From: Actinoplanes lobatus
GTDB taxonomy: Bacteria > Actinomycetota > Actinomycetes > Mycobacteriales > Micromonosporaceae
Length of the DNA: 64,000 bases
Reading direction: 5' to 3'
Assembly (NCBI RefSeq): GCF_014205215.1
Contig: NZ_JACHNC010000001.1
Location: forward strand, 4,159,001 to 4,223,000
Of the stretch, positions 19,441-27,941 are shown in pieces. Numbering within the stretch: the stretch's first letter is position 1; the number at the start of each line of letters is the position of its first letter. The notes beneath the pieces were generated by a model, which did not search any database, was not told where the DNA came from, and was given only the letters and a program-made list of their open reading frames with translations. The translations under genes and the position numbers were made by a program.

Positions 19441-19869
19441 ATGCGCGGTTTGATCAGGATCTGCCTGGGCGGTGTCGTCGTGCTCGGGGCGGTGATGACC
19501 GCGAGCCCGGCGTACGCCACACCGGGGCACGGGGTGACCGTCAAGGTGATCGGGCAGTGGACCGTGAAGGACACCGGCTACGAGCTGCGCGAGATCACCA
19601 TCCGGCCCGGCGGCGCCACCGGCTGGCACCGGCACCCCGGCCTGGTCTTCGCGAACGTGCGCGCCGGCACCCTCACCCACCGGATGTCCGACTGCGTCAC
19701 GGTGCACCGGTACCGGGCCGGGGAGGATCTCATGGAGGCCCCGGAGGAGCCGCGCGCCCACCTGGGTGAGAACCGGGGCAGCGAGCCGCTGGTCCTGGAC
19801 GTCGTCTACGTCTCCCCGAAGGGTGTCCCGCTCTCCGTCGACGCCCCGGACCCCGGCTGCGCGCGATAG
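19441..19869 (+). CDS. Secreted cupin-domain protein
   Basis: A 142-residue protein with an export signal (MRGLIRICLGGVVVLGAVM to AYATPG, about 1-30) and one small cupin barrel. The metal site motif is GGATGWHRHPG (G-x-T-x-W-H-x-H), followed by NVRAGTLTHR; a glutamate is missing from the usual first cupin motif. Likely an extracytoplasmic metal-binding cupin of unknown activity. The ATG at 19441 follows a GGTGG-rich stretch; an in-frame GTG 27 nt earlier is possible but would put charged residues before the signal. Confidence 0.85.
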   Translation: MRGLIRICLGGVVVLGAVMTASPAYATPGHGVTVKVIGQWTVKDTGYELREITIRPGGATGWHRHPGLVFANVRAGTLTHRMSDCVTVHRYRAGEDLMEAPEEPRAHLGENRGSEPLVLDVVYVSPKGVPLSVDAPDPGCAR

Positions 19870-19958
19870 CCCCCGAACCACCCGTTCGCCCTCTCCACCG
19901 ACCCGGGAGCCCAGGTCGGCCTGCTCGACCAGGGCGTCGGCCACCACCCCCGGCAGGG

Positions 19959-22481
19959 TCACGCGGCCGGGTCCTGGCGGGGCAGCGTCACGGTGAACCG
20001 GGTGCCGCCCGCCGGCCCCGGTTCGGCGGCGATCGTGCCGCCGTGCGCCTCCACGATCGCCTTGGTGACCGCCAGGCCCAGCCCGGTGCCCTTGATCTTG
20101 TGATCGATCGCGGTGCTGGCCCGGAAGAAGCGGGTGAACAGCTTCGGGTACTGCTCGGGCGGGATCCCGATGCCGGTGTCGGTGATCGTCACCGTCACGG
20201 TGTCGGCGTCCTCCCGGGCGCCGACCGTGACCGTGCCGCCCAGCGGCGTGTACTTGATCGCGTTGGACAGCAGGTTGTCCAGCACCTGCCGGAGCCGGGC
20301 GGAGTCCCCGGCCACCATCGGCAGGCTGTCGACCTCGGTGACCAGGTCCACCGGCGCACTGAGCCGGTGTTCCTCGACGGCCTGGCGCAGCAGCCGGTCC
20401 AGGCGCAGCGGCCGCGGGTCCAGCACGGTCGGCCCGCTCTCGAAACGGGCCAGGTCGAGCAGGTCCTCGACCAGGCGCATCAGGCGGGCGCTGGTCCGCT
20501 CGATGGAGACCAGCTCGGTGCGGCCGGCGAACTCCGGCTCGTCCAGCAGCGATTCGGTCCGGGCCGCGATGATCGCGATCGGGTTGCGCATCTCGTGGCT
20601 GACCACGGCGACCAGTTCGTCCTTCATCCGGTCCAGCTCGCGCAGCCGGCGGACCTGCTCCTGCTCCTTCGCCAGCAGCAGCTCACGCTGATCGGCCAGC
20701 TCCCGCCGTTCGGTGACGTTGGTGCTGATCCCGTCGACGTACAGGTGGCCGTCCTCGTGCCGGGTGACGCCCCGGGTCCACACCCAGCGCGTCCGGCCGT
20801 CGTACCCGATGATCCGGCATTCGAACTCGGCCGGCTCGCCGGTGCCGATCCGCTCGTGGTAGGCGAGGAACGCCACCCTGTCGTCGGGGTGGATCCGTTC
20901 GGCCAGGGTGTCGGCCATGTCGGCGTCGGTGGGCAGGGCGCCGCCGAAGACGCCGGTGGCCCCGGGACTGGAGTAGACCGACCGGACCGAGCCGTCCGGC
21001 ATCATCTCGACCGTCCAGAAGCAGTCGTTGACCTGCTCGATCACCCGGTTGAAATCCCGCCGCGCGGCGGCCAGGGCGAGGGTCAGGTCCTCGGTGCGGC
21101 GACGTTCCACGAACCGGCCGATCTGAGCCGCGACGTCGCGCAGCATGGCCAGGATGTCGTCGTCGCGGGCGCCGTCGATGTCGGTGAAGAACGCCAGGAC
21201 CCCGGTCACCCGGGCGCCGCTGTGCACCGGCATGCCGATCGTGGCCCGCAGCCCCAGTCGGTACGCGATCGGCAGCCGCCCCGCCTCGGGGAGATCGTGG
21301 AGCAGGTCGCTGCTCCAGATGTCGGCTCCGGTCGCCCACACCGCCCCGGGCAGTCCCTGCCCGATGCCGAACGCCAGCGGGGCGTCGCCGGTGAAATCGG
21401 CCAGGTCGGCTCCGGGCCGGACCCACGAGCTGACCCGGTCGATGCGGTGCCGCTCCTCGTCGACCTCCCAGTACTCGCCGCAGGCCCAGTCCAGTTCGGC
21501 GGCGATCGCGGCGGCGGCGGCGATCGCGGCGTCCCGGGCCGAGGTGGCCTCGGACAGCGCGCGGGCCACCGCGTACCGGCAGCGGTGCAGCACTTCGGCC
21601 CGGTGCGCGTCGGTGATGTCGTGCATCGCCACCACCGCTCCGAGCCGGTGACCGTCGGGGGAGTCGATCGGCCGGGCGTTGGTGAGGAACCAGCGCGGCG
21701 GCCGGCCCGGGGCCATGACCGTCATCTCCTCGTGCGAGACGATCTCGCCCGCGAAGGCGCGGGCCAGCGGCACCTCCTCCGGATCCATCGGGGTACGGCC
21801 GTCGGCCCGGAAGAGGTGGTAGGTGCCCGCCCACGACTCCGGGCCGATCGGCTGGTGCCCGAGCCCGTGGATCTCGCGCATCGCGGAGTTGAACTGGGCC
21901 AGCGTGCCGTCGCTGTCACAGGCCGCCACCCCGGTGTCCAGGCTGTTCAGCAGCGCCTGGAGATAGGCGCGCTCCCGCTTGAGCTCGACCCCCGCGGTGG
22001 TACGGGCGGTGATGTCGTGCAGGAAGGCGTGGTGGACCGGCTTGCCCCGCTCGTACTGCGTCTGAAGGGTCATCTCGACCGGGAACTCGCGGCCGGACCG
22101 GTCGACGACGGTGAACTCGAGGCGCCGCCCGGCGAAATGGGAGGTCCGGGACCGGCGGGCCCGCTCCAGGCCCCGTTCGTGGGCCTCCCGCATCGGCGGC
22201 GGGATCATCAGCTCGGTGGCCGGGTGGCCCACCGCCTCGGCGGCGGTCCAGCCGAAGAGCTGCTCGGCGGCCGGATTCCAGGCGATGATCACGCCGTCCG
22301 CGTTCATCGACACGAAGGCGTCGTGTGCGTTGTCCAGGACGGCCCGCAGGCGGCCCGCGGCGCGCAGGGCCTCGTCCCGTTCGGCGCGGAGGGCGGCCAT
22401 CTCCCGGGCGTACGGGTCGGCGCGCGCCGGGCCGTCGGTCCGGCCCGGTGCGGCGACCGGCTTGTTGTCACGCCCCATCAC
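19959..22481 (-). CDS. Multi-PAS/GAF sensor histidine kinase
   Basis: An 840-residue soluble sensor kinase. In order: a coiled N-terminus; PAS-1 about 40-155 (NAHDAFVSMNADGVIIAWN); PAS-2 about 170-290; GAF about 295-450 (GLRATIGMPVHSGARVTGVL); PAS-3 with PAC about 465-590; HisKA (ELVAVVSHEMRNPIAIIAAR, phosphoacceptor His); HATPase with DNLLSNAIKYTP, TDTGIGIPPEQ and KGTGLGLAVTKAI. The three PAS sensors and GAF suggest integration of redox, small-molecule or light cues. No transmembrane helix and no adjacent response regulator. The GTG at 22481 is directly followed by an in-frame ATG; neither has a strong ribosome-binding site. Confidence 0.92.
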   Translation of the reverse strand: MMGRDNKPVAAPGRTDGPARADPYAREMAALRAERDEALRAAGRLRAVLDNAHDAFVSMNADGVIIAWNPAAEQLFGWTAAEAVGHPATELMIPPPMREAHERGLERARRSRTSHFAGRRLEFTVVDRSGREFPVEMTLQTQYERGKPVHHAFLHDITARTTAGVELKRERAYLQALLNSLDTGVAACDSDGTLAQFNSAMREIHGLGHQPIGPESWAGTYHLFRADGRTPMDPEEVPLARAFAGEIVSHEEMTVMAPGRPPRWFLTNARPIDSPDGHRLGAVVAMHDITDAHRAEVLHRCRYAVARALSEATSARDAAIAAAAAIAAELDWACGEYWEVDEERHRIDRVSSWVRPGADLADFTGDAPLAFGIGQGLPGAVWATGADIWSSDLLHDLPEAGRLPIAYRLGLRATIGMPVHSGARVTGVLAFFTDIDGARDDDILAMLRDVAAQIGRFVERRRTEDLTLALAAARRDFNRVIEQVNDCFWTVEMMPDGSVRSVYSSPGATGVFGGALPTDADMADTLAERIHPDDRVAFLAYHERIGTGEPAEFECRIIGYDGRTRWVWTRGVTRHEDGHLYVDGISTNVTERRELADQRELLLAKEQEQVRRLRELDRMKDELVAVVSHEMRNPIAIIAARTESLLDEPEFAGRTELVSIERTSARLMRLVEDLLDLARFESGPTVLDPRPLRLDRLLRQAVEEHRLSAPVDLVTEVDSLPMVAGDSARLRQVLDNLLSNAIKYTPLGGTVTVGAREDADTVTVTITDTGIGIPPEQYPKLFTRFFRASTAIDHKIKGTGLGLAVTKAIVEAHGGTIAAEPGPAGGTRFTVTLPRQDPAA

Positions 22482-22636
22482 AGAAACCGATCGGCAACCC
22501 GGCGCGACCGCTGAGGGAGATGGGGATCGGACGTGACGACGGTCTCCATCGATCGGGAATTATCGATCCCTGAGTGCGGTTGAGCGGGTCACGAGAGGCC
22601 GACCGGGCCCTCAGGGAAGCGGAGAGAGTGATCAAA

Positions 22637-23584
22637 ATGGGTCAGCAGAAGATCATCGCGGTCGTCGGCGCCACCGGTGCCCAGGGCGGTGGACTGGTCA
22701 AGGCGATCCTGGCCGACCCCAGCGGTGAGTACGCGGTCCGGGCCCTCACCCGGGATACCACCTCGCCCCGCGCGCAGGAGCTGGTCAAGCTCGGCGCCGA
22801 GGTGGTCCAGGCGGACAACTACGACGAGCAGAGCCTGGTACGGGCGTTCACCGGGGCGTACGGCGCCTATCTGGTGACGAACTTCTGGGCGCACATGTCC
22901 GCCGACCGGGAGCTCGAAGAGGCCGCCAACCTCGCGAACGCCGCGAAGCAGGCGGGTCTCCGGCACGTGATCTGGTCGACGCTGGAGGACACCCGCGACC
23001 ACATCCCGGTCCACGACGACCGGATGCCGACCCTCCAGGAGAAGTACAAGGTCCCGCACTTCGACGCCAAGGCGGAGGCCGACGGCCTGTTCCGCGCGGC
23101 TGGGGTGCCGGCCACCTTCCTGCGCACCACCTTCTACTGGGAGAACCTGGCCAACGGCTGGGGCGCCACCCGCGACGCCGACGGCGTTCTCACCCTGAGC
23201 CTGCCGATGGGCGACAGCCGGCTGGCCGGCATCGCGGTCGAGGATATCGGCGAGACGGCCTACCGGATCTTCAAGGCCGGTGACGAGTACGTGGGCCGGA
23301 CCGTGCACATCGCCGGCGAGCACCTGACCGGCGAGCAGATCGCGGCCGGACTGTCCCGGGCCGTCGGCGAGCGGGTCGTCTACCGCCCGCTGACCCACGA
23401 CGCCTACCGTGGCCTCGGCTTCCCGGGCGGCGACGAGGCGGGCAACATGCTCCAGTACTACACCGAGTTCGAGGACTACTTCACCGGCGTCCGCGACCTC
23501 GACGAGGTCCGCCGCCTCAACCCCGGCCTACGGACCTTCGACCAGTGGCTCGCCGAGAACGGTCACACCATCCCCACCGCATGA
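22637..23584 (+). CDS. NmrA-like NAD(P)-binding protein
   Basis: A 315-residue atypical SDR of the NmrA/HSCARG group, which bind NAD(P) and act as redox sensors or reductases. The dinucleotide loop is VVGATGAQGGGLVKAIL (about 7-23). ALTRDTTSPRAQEL supplies the NADP-selecting arginine, and YLVTNFWAH and HVIWSTLEDTRDHIP follow. No catalytic YxxxK is evident, which favours a sensor role. The ATG at 22637 lies 10 nt after GGAGAG. Divergent from the large PAS kinase across 155 bp. Confidence 0.9.
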   Translation: MGQQKIIAVVGATGAQGGGLVKAILADPSGEYAVRALTRDTTSPRAQELVKLGAEVVQADNYDEQSLVRAFTGAYGAYLVTNFWAHMSADRELEEAANLANAAKQAGLRHVIWSTLEDTRDHIPVHDDRMPTLQEKYKVPHFDAKAEADGLFRAAGVPATFLRTTFYWENLANGWGATRDADGVLTLSLPMGDSRLAGIAVEDIGETAYRIFKAGDEYVGRTVHIAGEHLTGEQIAAGLSRAVGERVVYRPLTHDAYRGLGFPGGDEAGNMLQYYTEFEDYFTGVRDLDEVRRLNPGLRTFDQWLAENGHTIPTA

Positions 23585-23606
23585 CATAGCGGTACGAACC
23601 ACCGCA

Positions 23607-23612
23607 TAAGAT
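23607..23612 (+). promoter_or_regulatory. -10 box (TAAGAT) for the ion channel gene
   Basis: TAAGAT ends six bases before the GTG at 23619 and sits in the loop and arm of a 6-bp dyad (CCGCAT-aag-ATGCGG). Leaderless transcription is likely; the dyad may let a repressor cover the -10 box. Confidence 0.45.
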
Positions 23613-23618
23613 GCGGGC

Positions 23619-24479
23619 GTGCTGATTCGGGACCTTGCCCCACGTTGTCTCGCCGTGGTCGGCGCGCCCTGGTTCAGCATCGCCGGATTCACGGTCATCG
23701 TGCTCAACGCGGCGTGCCTCGGCCTGGAGACCTACTCCGGGATCGAGGCCGCCGCGGGCCCGCTTCTGCGGCTGATCGAACACCTCTGCGTCGCGGGTTT
23801 CCTGGTCGAGCTGCTGATCCGTTTCGGCGCCTGCCTGGACCGGCCGTCCGCGTTCTTCCGCGACCGGTGGAACCTCTTCGACATGCTCATCCTGGCCGCC
23901 CCGCTGCTGCCCGGCGTCCGGGAGAACGTGACCCTGCTGCGCCTGCTCCGGCTGGCCCGGATCGTCCGCGCCTTCCGGCTCTTCCCCAGCCTGCGGGTCA
24001 TCCTGGTCGGCATCCGGCGCAGCCTCCCCGGCCTCGGCAGCTTCCTGCTGATCACCGGTTTGGTCCTGTACGCCTACGCCATGCTCGGCTGGATGCTGTT
24101 CGGCACGGCCCAGCCCGACCGCTACGGCACCGTCGGCCAGGCCATGCTCAGCCTCTTCCTGCTGCTGTCCCTGGACGACATCACCAACATCCTCCAGTCC
24201 GGCCGCGAGATCACCGGCTGGGCGGTGCCGTACTACGTCTCCTTCATGGTCACCGCCTGCTACCTGCTCACCAACCTGCTGGTCGGCCTCGTCCTGACCG
24301 CCCTCCAGGAGGCTCACGAGGCGGAACGCGCCGCCGCCGACGGCAAACACCGAGGCGCCCCCATCCCGGCCGACGACTCTCCCCAGCGCCAGATAGCCGT
24401 CCTCCGCGAGGCCCTCGACACCCTGGAACGCCAGCTCGAACGAGCACCCGAGGTGCCATCACCCCGCAGTTTTCGTTGA
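23619..24479 (+). CDS. Voltage-gated-type ion channel (Ion_trans family)
   Basis: A 286-residue six-helix cation channel subunit of the NaChBac-like type, expected to form tetramers. The S4 voltage sensor is clear: LLRLLRLARIVRAFRLFP with arginines at every third position. A pore loop lies between S5 and S6, but its filter reads LLLSLDDITN, not the TLESW of characterised bacterial sodium channels, so ion selectivity cannot be assumed; two adjacent aspartates might favour divalent ions. After S6 there is a cytosolic tail ending in a short coiled coil (AVLREALDTLERQLE), as in bacterial sodium channels. Starts with GTG from a probable leaderless transcript. Confidence 0.88.
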   Translation: MLIRDLAPRCLAVVGAPWFSIAGFTVIVLNAACLGLETYSGIEAAAGPLLRLIEHLCVAGFLVELLIRFGACLDRPSAFFRDRWNLFDMLILAAPLLPGVRENVTLLRLLRLARIVRAFRLFPSLRVILVGIRRSLPGLGSFLLITGLVLYAYAMLGWMLFGTAQPDRYGTVGQAMLSLFLLLSLDDITNILQSGREITGWAVPYYVSFMVTACYLLTNLLVGLVLTALQEAHEAERAAADGKHRGAPIPADDSPQRQIAVLREALDTLERQLERAPEVPSPRSFR

Positions 24480-24521
24480 GAATTCGCGAAAACAGGTCTC
24501 TATCCGCATCATAGACGCGGG

Positions 24522-24527
24522 TAAGCT
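24522..24527 (+). promoter_or_regulatory. -10 box (TAAGCT) for the AAA/RloB operon
   Basis: TAAGCT ends six bases before the GTG at 24534; no ribosome-binding site is visible, consistent with leaderless transcription of the defence pair. Confidence 0.4.
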
Positions 24528-24533
24528 GGCACT

Positions 24534-25793
24534 GTGCTGATCCGCTTCGAGGTGTCCAACTTCCGTTCGATCGCCGAGCCGGTCGAGCTGTCGATGGTCG
24601 CCATCGATCGGGACCGGGACGCGGCCCGTGACCAGCCACGCCTTGGCGAGAGCCTGCTGACCCGAGCCGCCGTCTACGGGCCGAACGCCTCCGGAAAGTC
24701 CAACCTGCTCGCCGCGATCACCTGGCTCCGTGATGCGGTCGAGCTGTCCCTCCGTGAATGGGGCGACGACATCCCGGTCGAGCCGTTCCGGCTCGGGGCG
24801 GAACAGTCGGGCTCCAGTGAGTTCGTGCTGGAAGCGATGATCGACGGAGTTCGATTCGAGTACGCATTGGAGATCGGCCCTCAAGCGGTCATCTATGAGG
24901 CGCTGTTCCACTATCCGGAGCGGAAACGCCGCCGGATCTTCGAACGTGAGGGTCTTCGCCTCACCTTGCAAAGGGGTCTTGGAGCTCTCTCCGGCACCAG
25001 GGAGTTGCTTACCGATCGGACCTTGGCGCTTTCCGTGGCCAGACGCTTCGACGAGCCCTCGGTCACCCGCTTCTCCGACGAAGTGATCCGGATCCGTTCC
25101 CAAGGAGTCCGCTCGAACTCGCATGGGTCGCTCTTGGCAAAGCTTCGGGGATGGGTCGATGGGCAATTCGACATCTGGCATGTGGGCCGCTACGGGCCGG
25201 TCGACGACGCTTCACTCGCAGAACGTGAAAAGGCCGTGGCCATGTTGCGCCTCGCTGATCTGGGTATCGAAGATGTCGAGGTTGTCGACGGCCCGTTTCG
25301 TTTGCCCGATTCGATTGCTTCTTCGACTGCTTCCCTGAGGTTGTTGCACAAGAGCGCGGTGGGCCGCACGGCATTCGAGCTGCGCGAAGAGTCGGAGGGG
25401 ACGAGGACCTGGTTCGGGTTGATCCCCTCCGTGCTGACCGCGCTTCGGCACGGCTCGCTCATGGTCTTCGACGAGCTGGACGCCAGCCTCCACCCGACCC
25501 TGTCGGCCGAGCTGCTCAGACTCTTCGCGGATCCCACGATCAACCCGCACGGTGCGCAGCTCGTCTTCACCTCGCACGACACCAGCCTGCTGAATCACCT
25601 CAACCGTGACGAGGTGTGGCTGACCGAGAAGCGCCCCGACGGCAGCACGCGACTGGGGGCCCTCGCCGACTTCGCGGGTGAACGGGTCCGTAGGTCGCAG
25701 AACCTGGAGAACGCCTATCTCCACGGCCGTTTCGGCGCCCTACCGCAACTGGATCAGACCGAGCTCCTGCGCGCGCTCGGGCTGATCGGTTGA
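24534..25793 (+). CDS. AAA-family (AAA_15/OLD-like) ATPase, AbiLi-like
   Basis: A 419-residue ABC/SMC-type ATPase of the kind found in phage-defence systems. It opens with MLIRFEVSNFRSI (the LxxxNFRS start), has Walker A YGPNASGKSN at about 48-57, a long variable insertion, Walker B LMVFDELDASLHP near 308-320 and the switch motif FTSHDTSLLNHL near 346. No nuclease domain is fused. Its stop overlaps the start of the RloB-like gene (TTGA). ATPase plus RloB-domain protein is the composition of AbiL-type abortive infection systems. Codon use and base composition are visibly less GC-biased than in neighbouring genes, suggesting recent acquisition. Confidence 0.87.
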   Translation: MLIRFEVSNFRSIAEPVELSMVAIDRDRDAARDQPRLGESLLTRAAVYGPNASGKSNLLAAITWLRDAVELSLREWGDDIPVEPFRLGAEQSGSSEFVLEAMIDGVRFEYALEIGPQAVIYEALFHYPERKRRRIFEREGLRLTLQRGLGALSGTRELLTDRTLALSVARRFDEPSVTRFSDEVIRIRSQGVRSNSHGSLLAKLRGWVDGQFDIWHVGRYGPVDDASLAEREKAVAMLRLADLGIEDVEVVDGPFRLPDSIASSTASLRLLHKSAVGRTAFELREESEGTRTWFGLIPSVLTALRHGSLMVFDELDASLHPTLSAELLRLFADPTINPHGAQLVFTSHDTSLLNHLNRDEVWLTEKRPDGSTRLGALADFAGERVRRSQNLENAYLHGRFGALPQLDQTELLRALGLIG

Positions 25794-26422
25794 ACGCCCG
25801 GCGAAGAGGCGGCAAACCTCTCGGCCGGACCGCCGGCAAACGCCCCGAACTGCGTACGGTGGTCGTCTTCTGTGAGGGCAGGAATTCCGAGCCCGACTAC
25901 GTGAACGGGCTGAAACGCCTGCCGCACGTCATTCGCAACACCGCTCTGAACATCGAGATCCACCCGAAGCAGGGCACCCCGTTGACCCTGGTGAGGATGG
26001 CGGCCGAAAGGTTCAAGGATCCCGAGGTCGATGAGTGCTGGTGCCTCTTCGACGTGGAATGGCCGAAGCACCATCCACATCTGGCGGAGGCCATCGACCT
26101 GGCGAAGCGCGCCGGGGTCAGGTTCGCGGTCTCGAATCCCTGTTTCGAGCTCTGGTTGATGCTCCACCACGCCGATCACACGCAGTTCCTCGACACCGCC
26201 AGAGCCGAGAGCGAGAGCCGGAGGCTGGACGGGCGCAAGGGCAAGAGCATCGACGCCGCCGCGTACATGCCGTTGCGGAAGGCGGCGGCCGAGCGGGCCG
26301 CGCGATTGGAGAAGCGGCATCTGAGAGATCGAACGACGTTCCCCGGCGACAACCCGTCGTCGGGGATGTTCCGTTTTCTGGACGCCGTCGAAGGGGACGG
26401 AGCCATCCCGGCAGATGGCTAG
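25790..26422 (+). CDS. RloB-like protein (AbiLii-like effector)
   Basis: A 210-residue basic protein of the RloB family. The N-terminus is GGKPLGRTAGKRPELRTV, then VVFCEGRNSEPDYVNGL (conserved Glu near residue 29) and CWCLFDVEWPKHH with a DxE pair near 87-89, spaced as in Toprim-like nuclease folds; VSNPCFELWLMLH is a hallmark RloB segment. It is the probable toxic or nucleolytic partner of the ATPase encoded just upstream; the two overlap by four bases and the start is a TTG within that overlap, so translation is coupled. Nuclease activity is inferred from the motif spacing and family, not shown. Confidence 0.85.
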   Translation: MNARRRGGKPLGRTAGKRPELRTVVVFCEGRNSEPDYVNGLKRLPHVIRNTALNIEIHPKQGTPLTLVRMAAERFKDPEVDECWCLFDVEWPKHHPHLAEAIDLAKRAGVRFAVSNPCFELWLMLHHADHTQFLDTARAESESRRLDGRKGKSIDAAAYMPLRKAAAERAARLEKRHLRDRTTFPGDNPSSGMFRFLDAVEGDGAIPADG

Positions 26423-26449
26423 CCTCCTAGGATGCCGTTGCGCGAGCGG

Positions 26450-26455
26450 TAGGAT
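26450..26455 (+). promoter_or_regulatory. -10 box (TAGGAT) for the GNAT gene
   Basis: TAGGAT ends eight bases before the GTG at 26464; a second TAGGAT copy lies at 26429-26434. No Shine-Dalgarno is seen. Confidence 0.35.
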
Positions 26456-26463
26456 GTCGCTCC

Positions 26464-27015
26464 GTGACTGAGGAGATCTCCATCGCCCGGGCCGCTGATC
26501 GGGAGCGGGTTGTCGCATCGCTGGTGGCGGCGTTTGCCGAGGATCCCGTACTGCGGTTCATCTGCCCGGATCCGGAGGACTATCCCGCTCAGGCGGCGGT
26601 CTTCTTCGGCCACCTCTTCGACAAGCGGGTGGGCCGGGGGACGATCTGGACGATCGGCGGCGGGGCGTCGGTGGCGATCTGGGAGCCGCCCTCCGGCGGT
26701 GACGTCCCGGCCGCGGAGATGGATCTGCCCGCCGATGCGCTGGCGCGGGTGAAGGAGTACGACGAGGCGGTTCACCTCGCGCTTCCCGGGGAGCCGTTCT
26801 GGTACCTGGGTGTGCTCGGCACCCACCCGGCGAGCGCCGGCCGCGGTTGGGGCCGGGCGGTGATGGCCGCCGGTCTGCGCCGGGCCGCTGAGGACGGACT
26901 TCCGGCGGTGCTGGAGACCAGTAAGCCCGCCAACGTCGACCTCTACCGCCGGGCGGGCTGGCGGGTCCTGAGCGAGTTCAGTTCCCCGTTCCCCACCTGG
27001 ATCATGACCCGGTAG
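26464..27015 (+). CDS. GNAT-family N-acetyltransferase
   Basis: A 183-residue acetyltransferase. The acetyl-CoA binding motif A is FWYLGVLGTHPASAGRGWG (Q/R-x-x-G-x-G/A as AGRGWGRAV), and the C-terminal NVDLYRRAGWRVL is the typical motif B end. The central loop ADALARVKEYDEAV probably shapes the substrate pocket. Substrate unknown. It has its own promoter and need not belong to the defence pair. Confidence 0.9.
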   Translation: MTEEISIARAADRERVVASLVAAFAEDPVLRFICPDPEDYPAQAAVFFGHLFDKRVGRGTIWTIGGGASVAIWEPPSGGDVPAAEMDLPADALARVKEYDEAVHLALPGEPFWYLGVLGTHPASAGRGWGRAVMAAGLRRAAEDGLPAVLETSKPANVDLYRRAGWRVLSEFSSPFPTWIMTR

Positions 27016-27042
27016 AGCTCCTTCGTGGTCGAGGTCCGGCTC

Positions 27043-27726
27043 TCAGTGCTGTTTGGAGGGGCCTGATGCGGCGCTGACAGCCGGCTGGGGGTTCATGCGC
27101 CGGGTGGCGGTGAACCAGATGGTCAGGATCAGGATGAGTTCGCCTACGTTGCCGATCCAGAAGCCGGCTACCGCGGCCGCGGCGGCCGCGAACATGGCGA
27201 TCGATCCGATCAGGAGCCAGGGCCAGCGGGTGCGGGCCAGCAGGAGGGCGCCGATGGCGATCAGGATGAGGATGGTGGCCACCGCCGGGATCGGGGGGCC
27301 GTGGGCGGCGGCGTTGGTGTAGCGGAGAGTGCCGGCGTAGCGGGTGGGCTCCAGGTCGAGGGTGACGATGTCGAGCCAGATGCCGATGGTGATCAGCAGG
27401 ACGGTCACCGCGCCGAAGGCGGCCGGTGCGGTCGCGCCGGTGAAGAAGCGGACGTCGTAGCGGCGGGCCAGGCCCACGCCGACCATGATCAGCAGCGGTA
27501 CGAGGACGCCGTGTGCCGCGTACCGGGGGAACGAGAGGGCCTCCAGGGTGTCGCCCTCGCCGACCGTGGCGCCTATCGCGATCACCGCGTTGTCCCAGAC
27601 CAGGCCGAGAAGGACCAGGGCCAGGAGGGCGAGCGCCCAGTCCGGCTGCCGGCGGCGCAACGCGATCACCATGCCGAGCATGACCGTCTCCGCCACGGTG
27701 ATCAGGCCGAAGAGCGTACTGAGCAT
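27043..27726 (-). CDS. Seven-helix membrane protein of unknown function
   Basis: About 227 residues with seven hydrophobic helices and short loops, from LSTLFGLITVAETVMLG to LILILTIWFTATRRM. The second helix region holds WDNAVIAIG. Not recognised as a transporter or enzyme. The ATG at 27726 follows AGGGG at six bases; two upstream in-frame ATGs (27744 and 27810) have no ribosome-binding site and would add non-hydrophobic residues. Divergent from the VTC operon across about 215 bp. Confidence 0.7.
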   Translation of the reverse strand: MLSTLFGLITVAETVMLGMVIALRRRQPDWALALLALVLLGLVWDNAVIAIGATVGEGDTLEALSFPRYAAHGVLVPLLIMVGVGLARRYDVRFFTGATAPAAFGAVTVLLITIGIWLDIVTLDLEPTRYAGTLRYTNAAAHGPPIPAVATILILIAIGALLLARTRWPWLLIGSIAMFAAAAAAVAGFWIGNVGELILILTIWFTATRRMNPQPAVSAASGPSKQH

Positions 27727-27929
27727 CCGTGGCCCCTGTTCCATTGAGGGAAACGATGTTCCGTCAACGTAGACGGCGTGCCGCGCAGAGGCAAGCCGGT
27801 CGATGATCATAATCAGAGCCCGGCGTGGTAGCGGCTCCTACCGCCGGGGGAGTATGTCCATCGGGGGTTCATCCGCCGTTCCCATGAACTTCACAGGAGT
27901 CATCGAGCTTGCTCTGTCGTTGCTCCTCG

Positions 27930-27935
27930 TAGATA
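27930..27935 (+). promoter_or_regulatory. -10 box (TAGATA) for the VTC-DUF4956-CotH operon
   Basis: TAGATA ends six bases before the ATG at 27942, preceded 15 bases upstream by TTGCTC. The spacing suggests a leaderless operon start. Confidence 0.35.
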
Positions 27936-27941
27936 ACAGGC

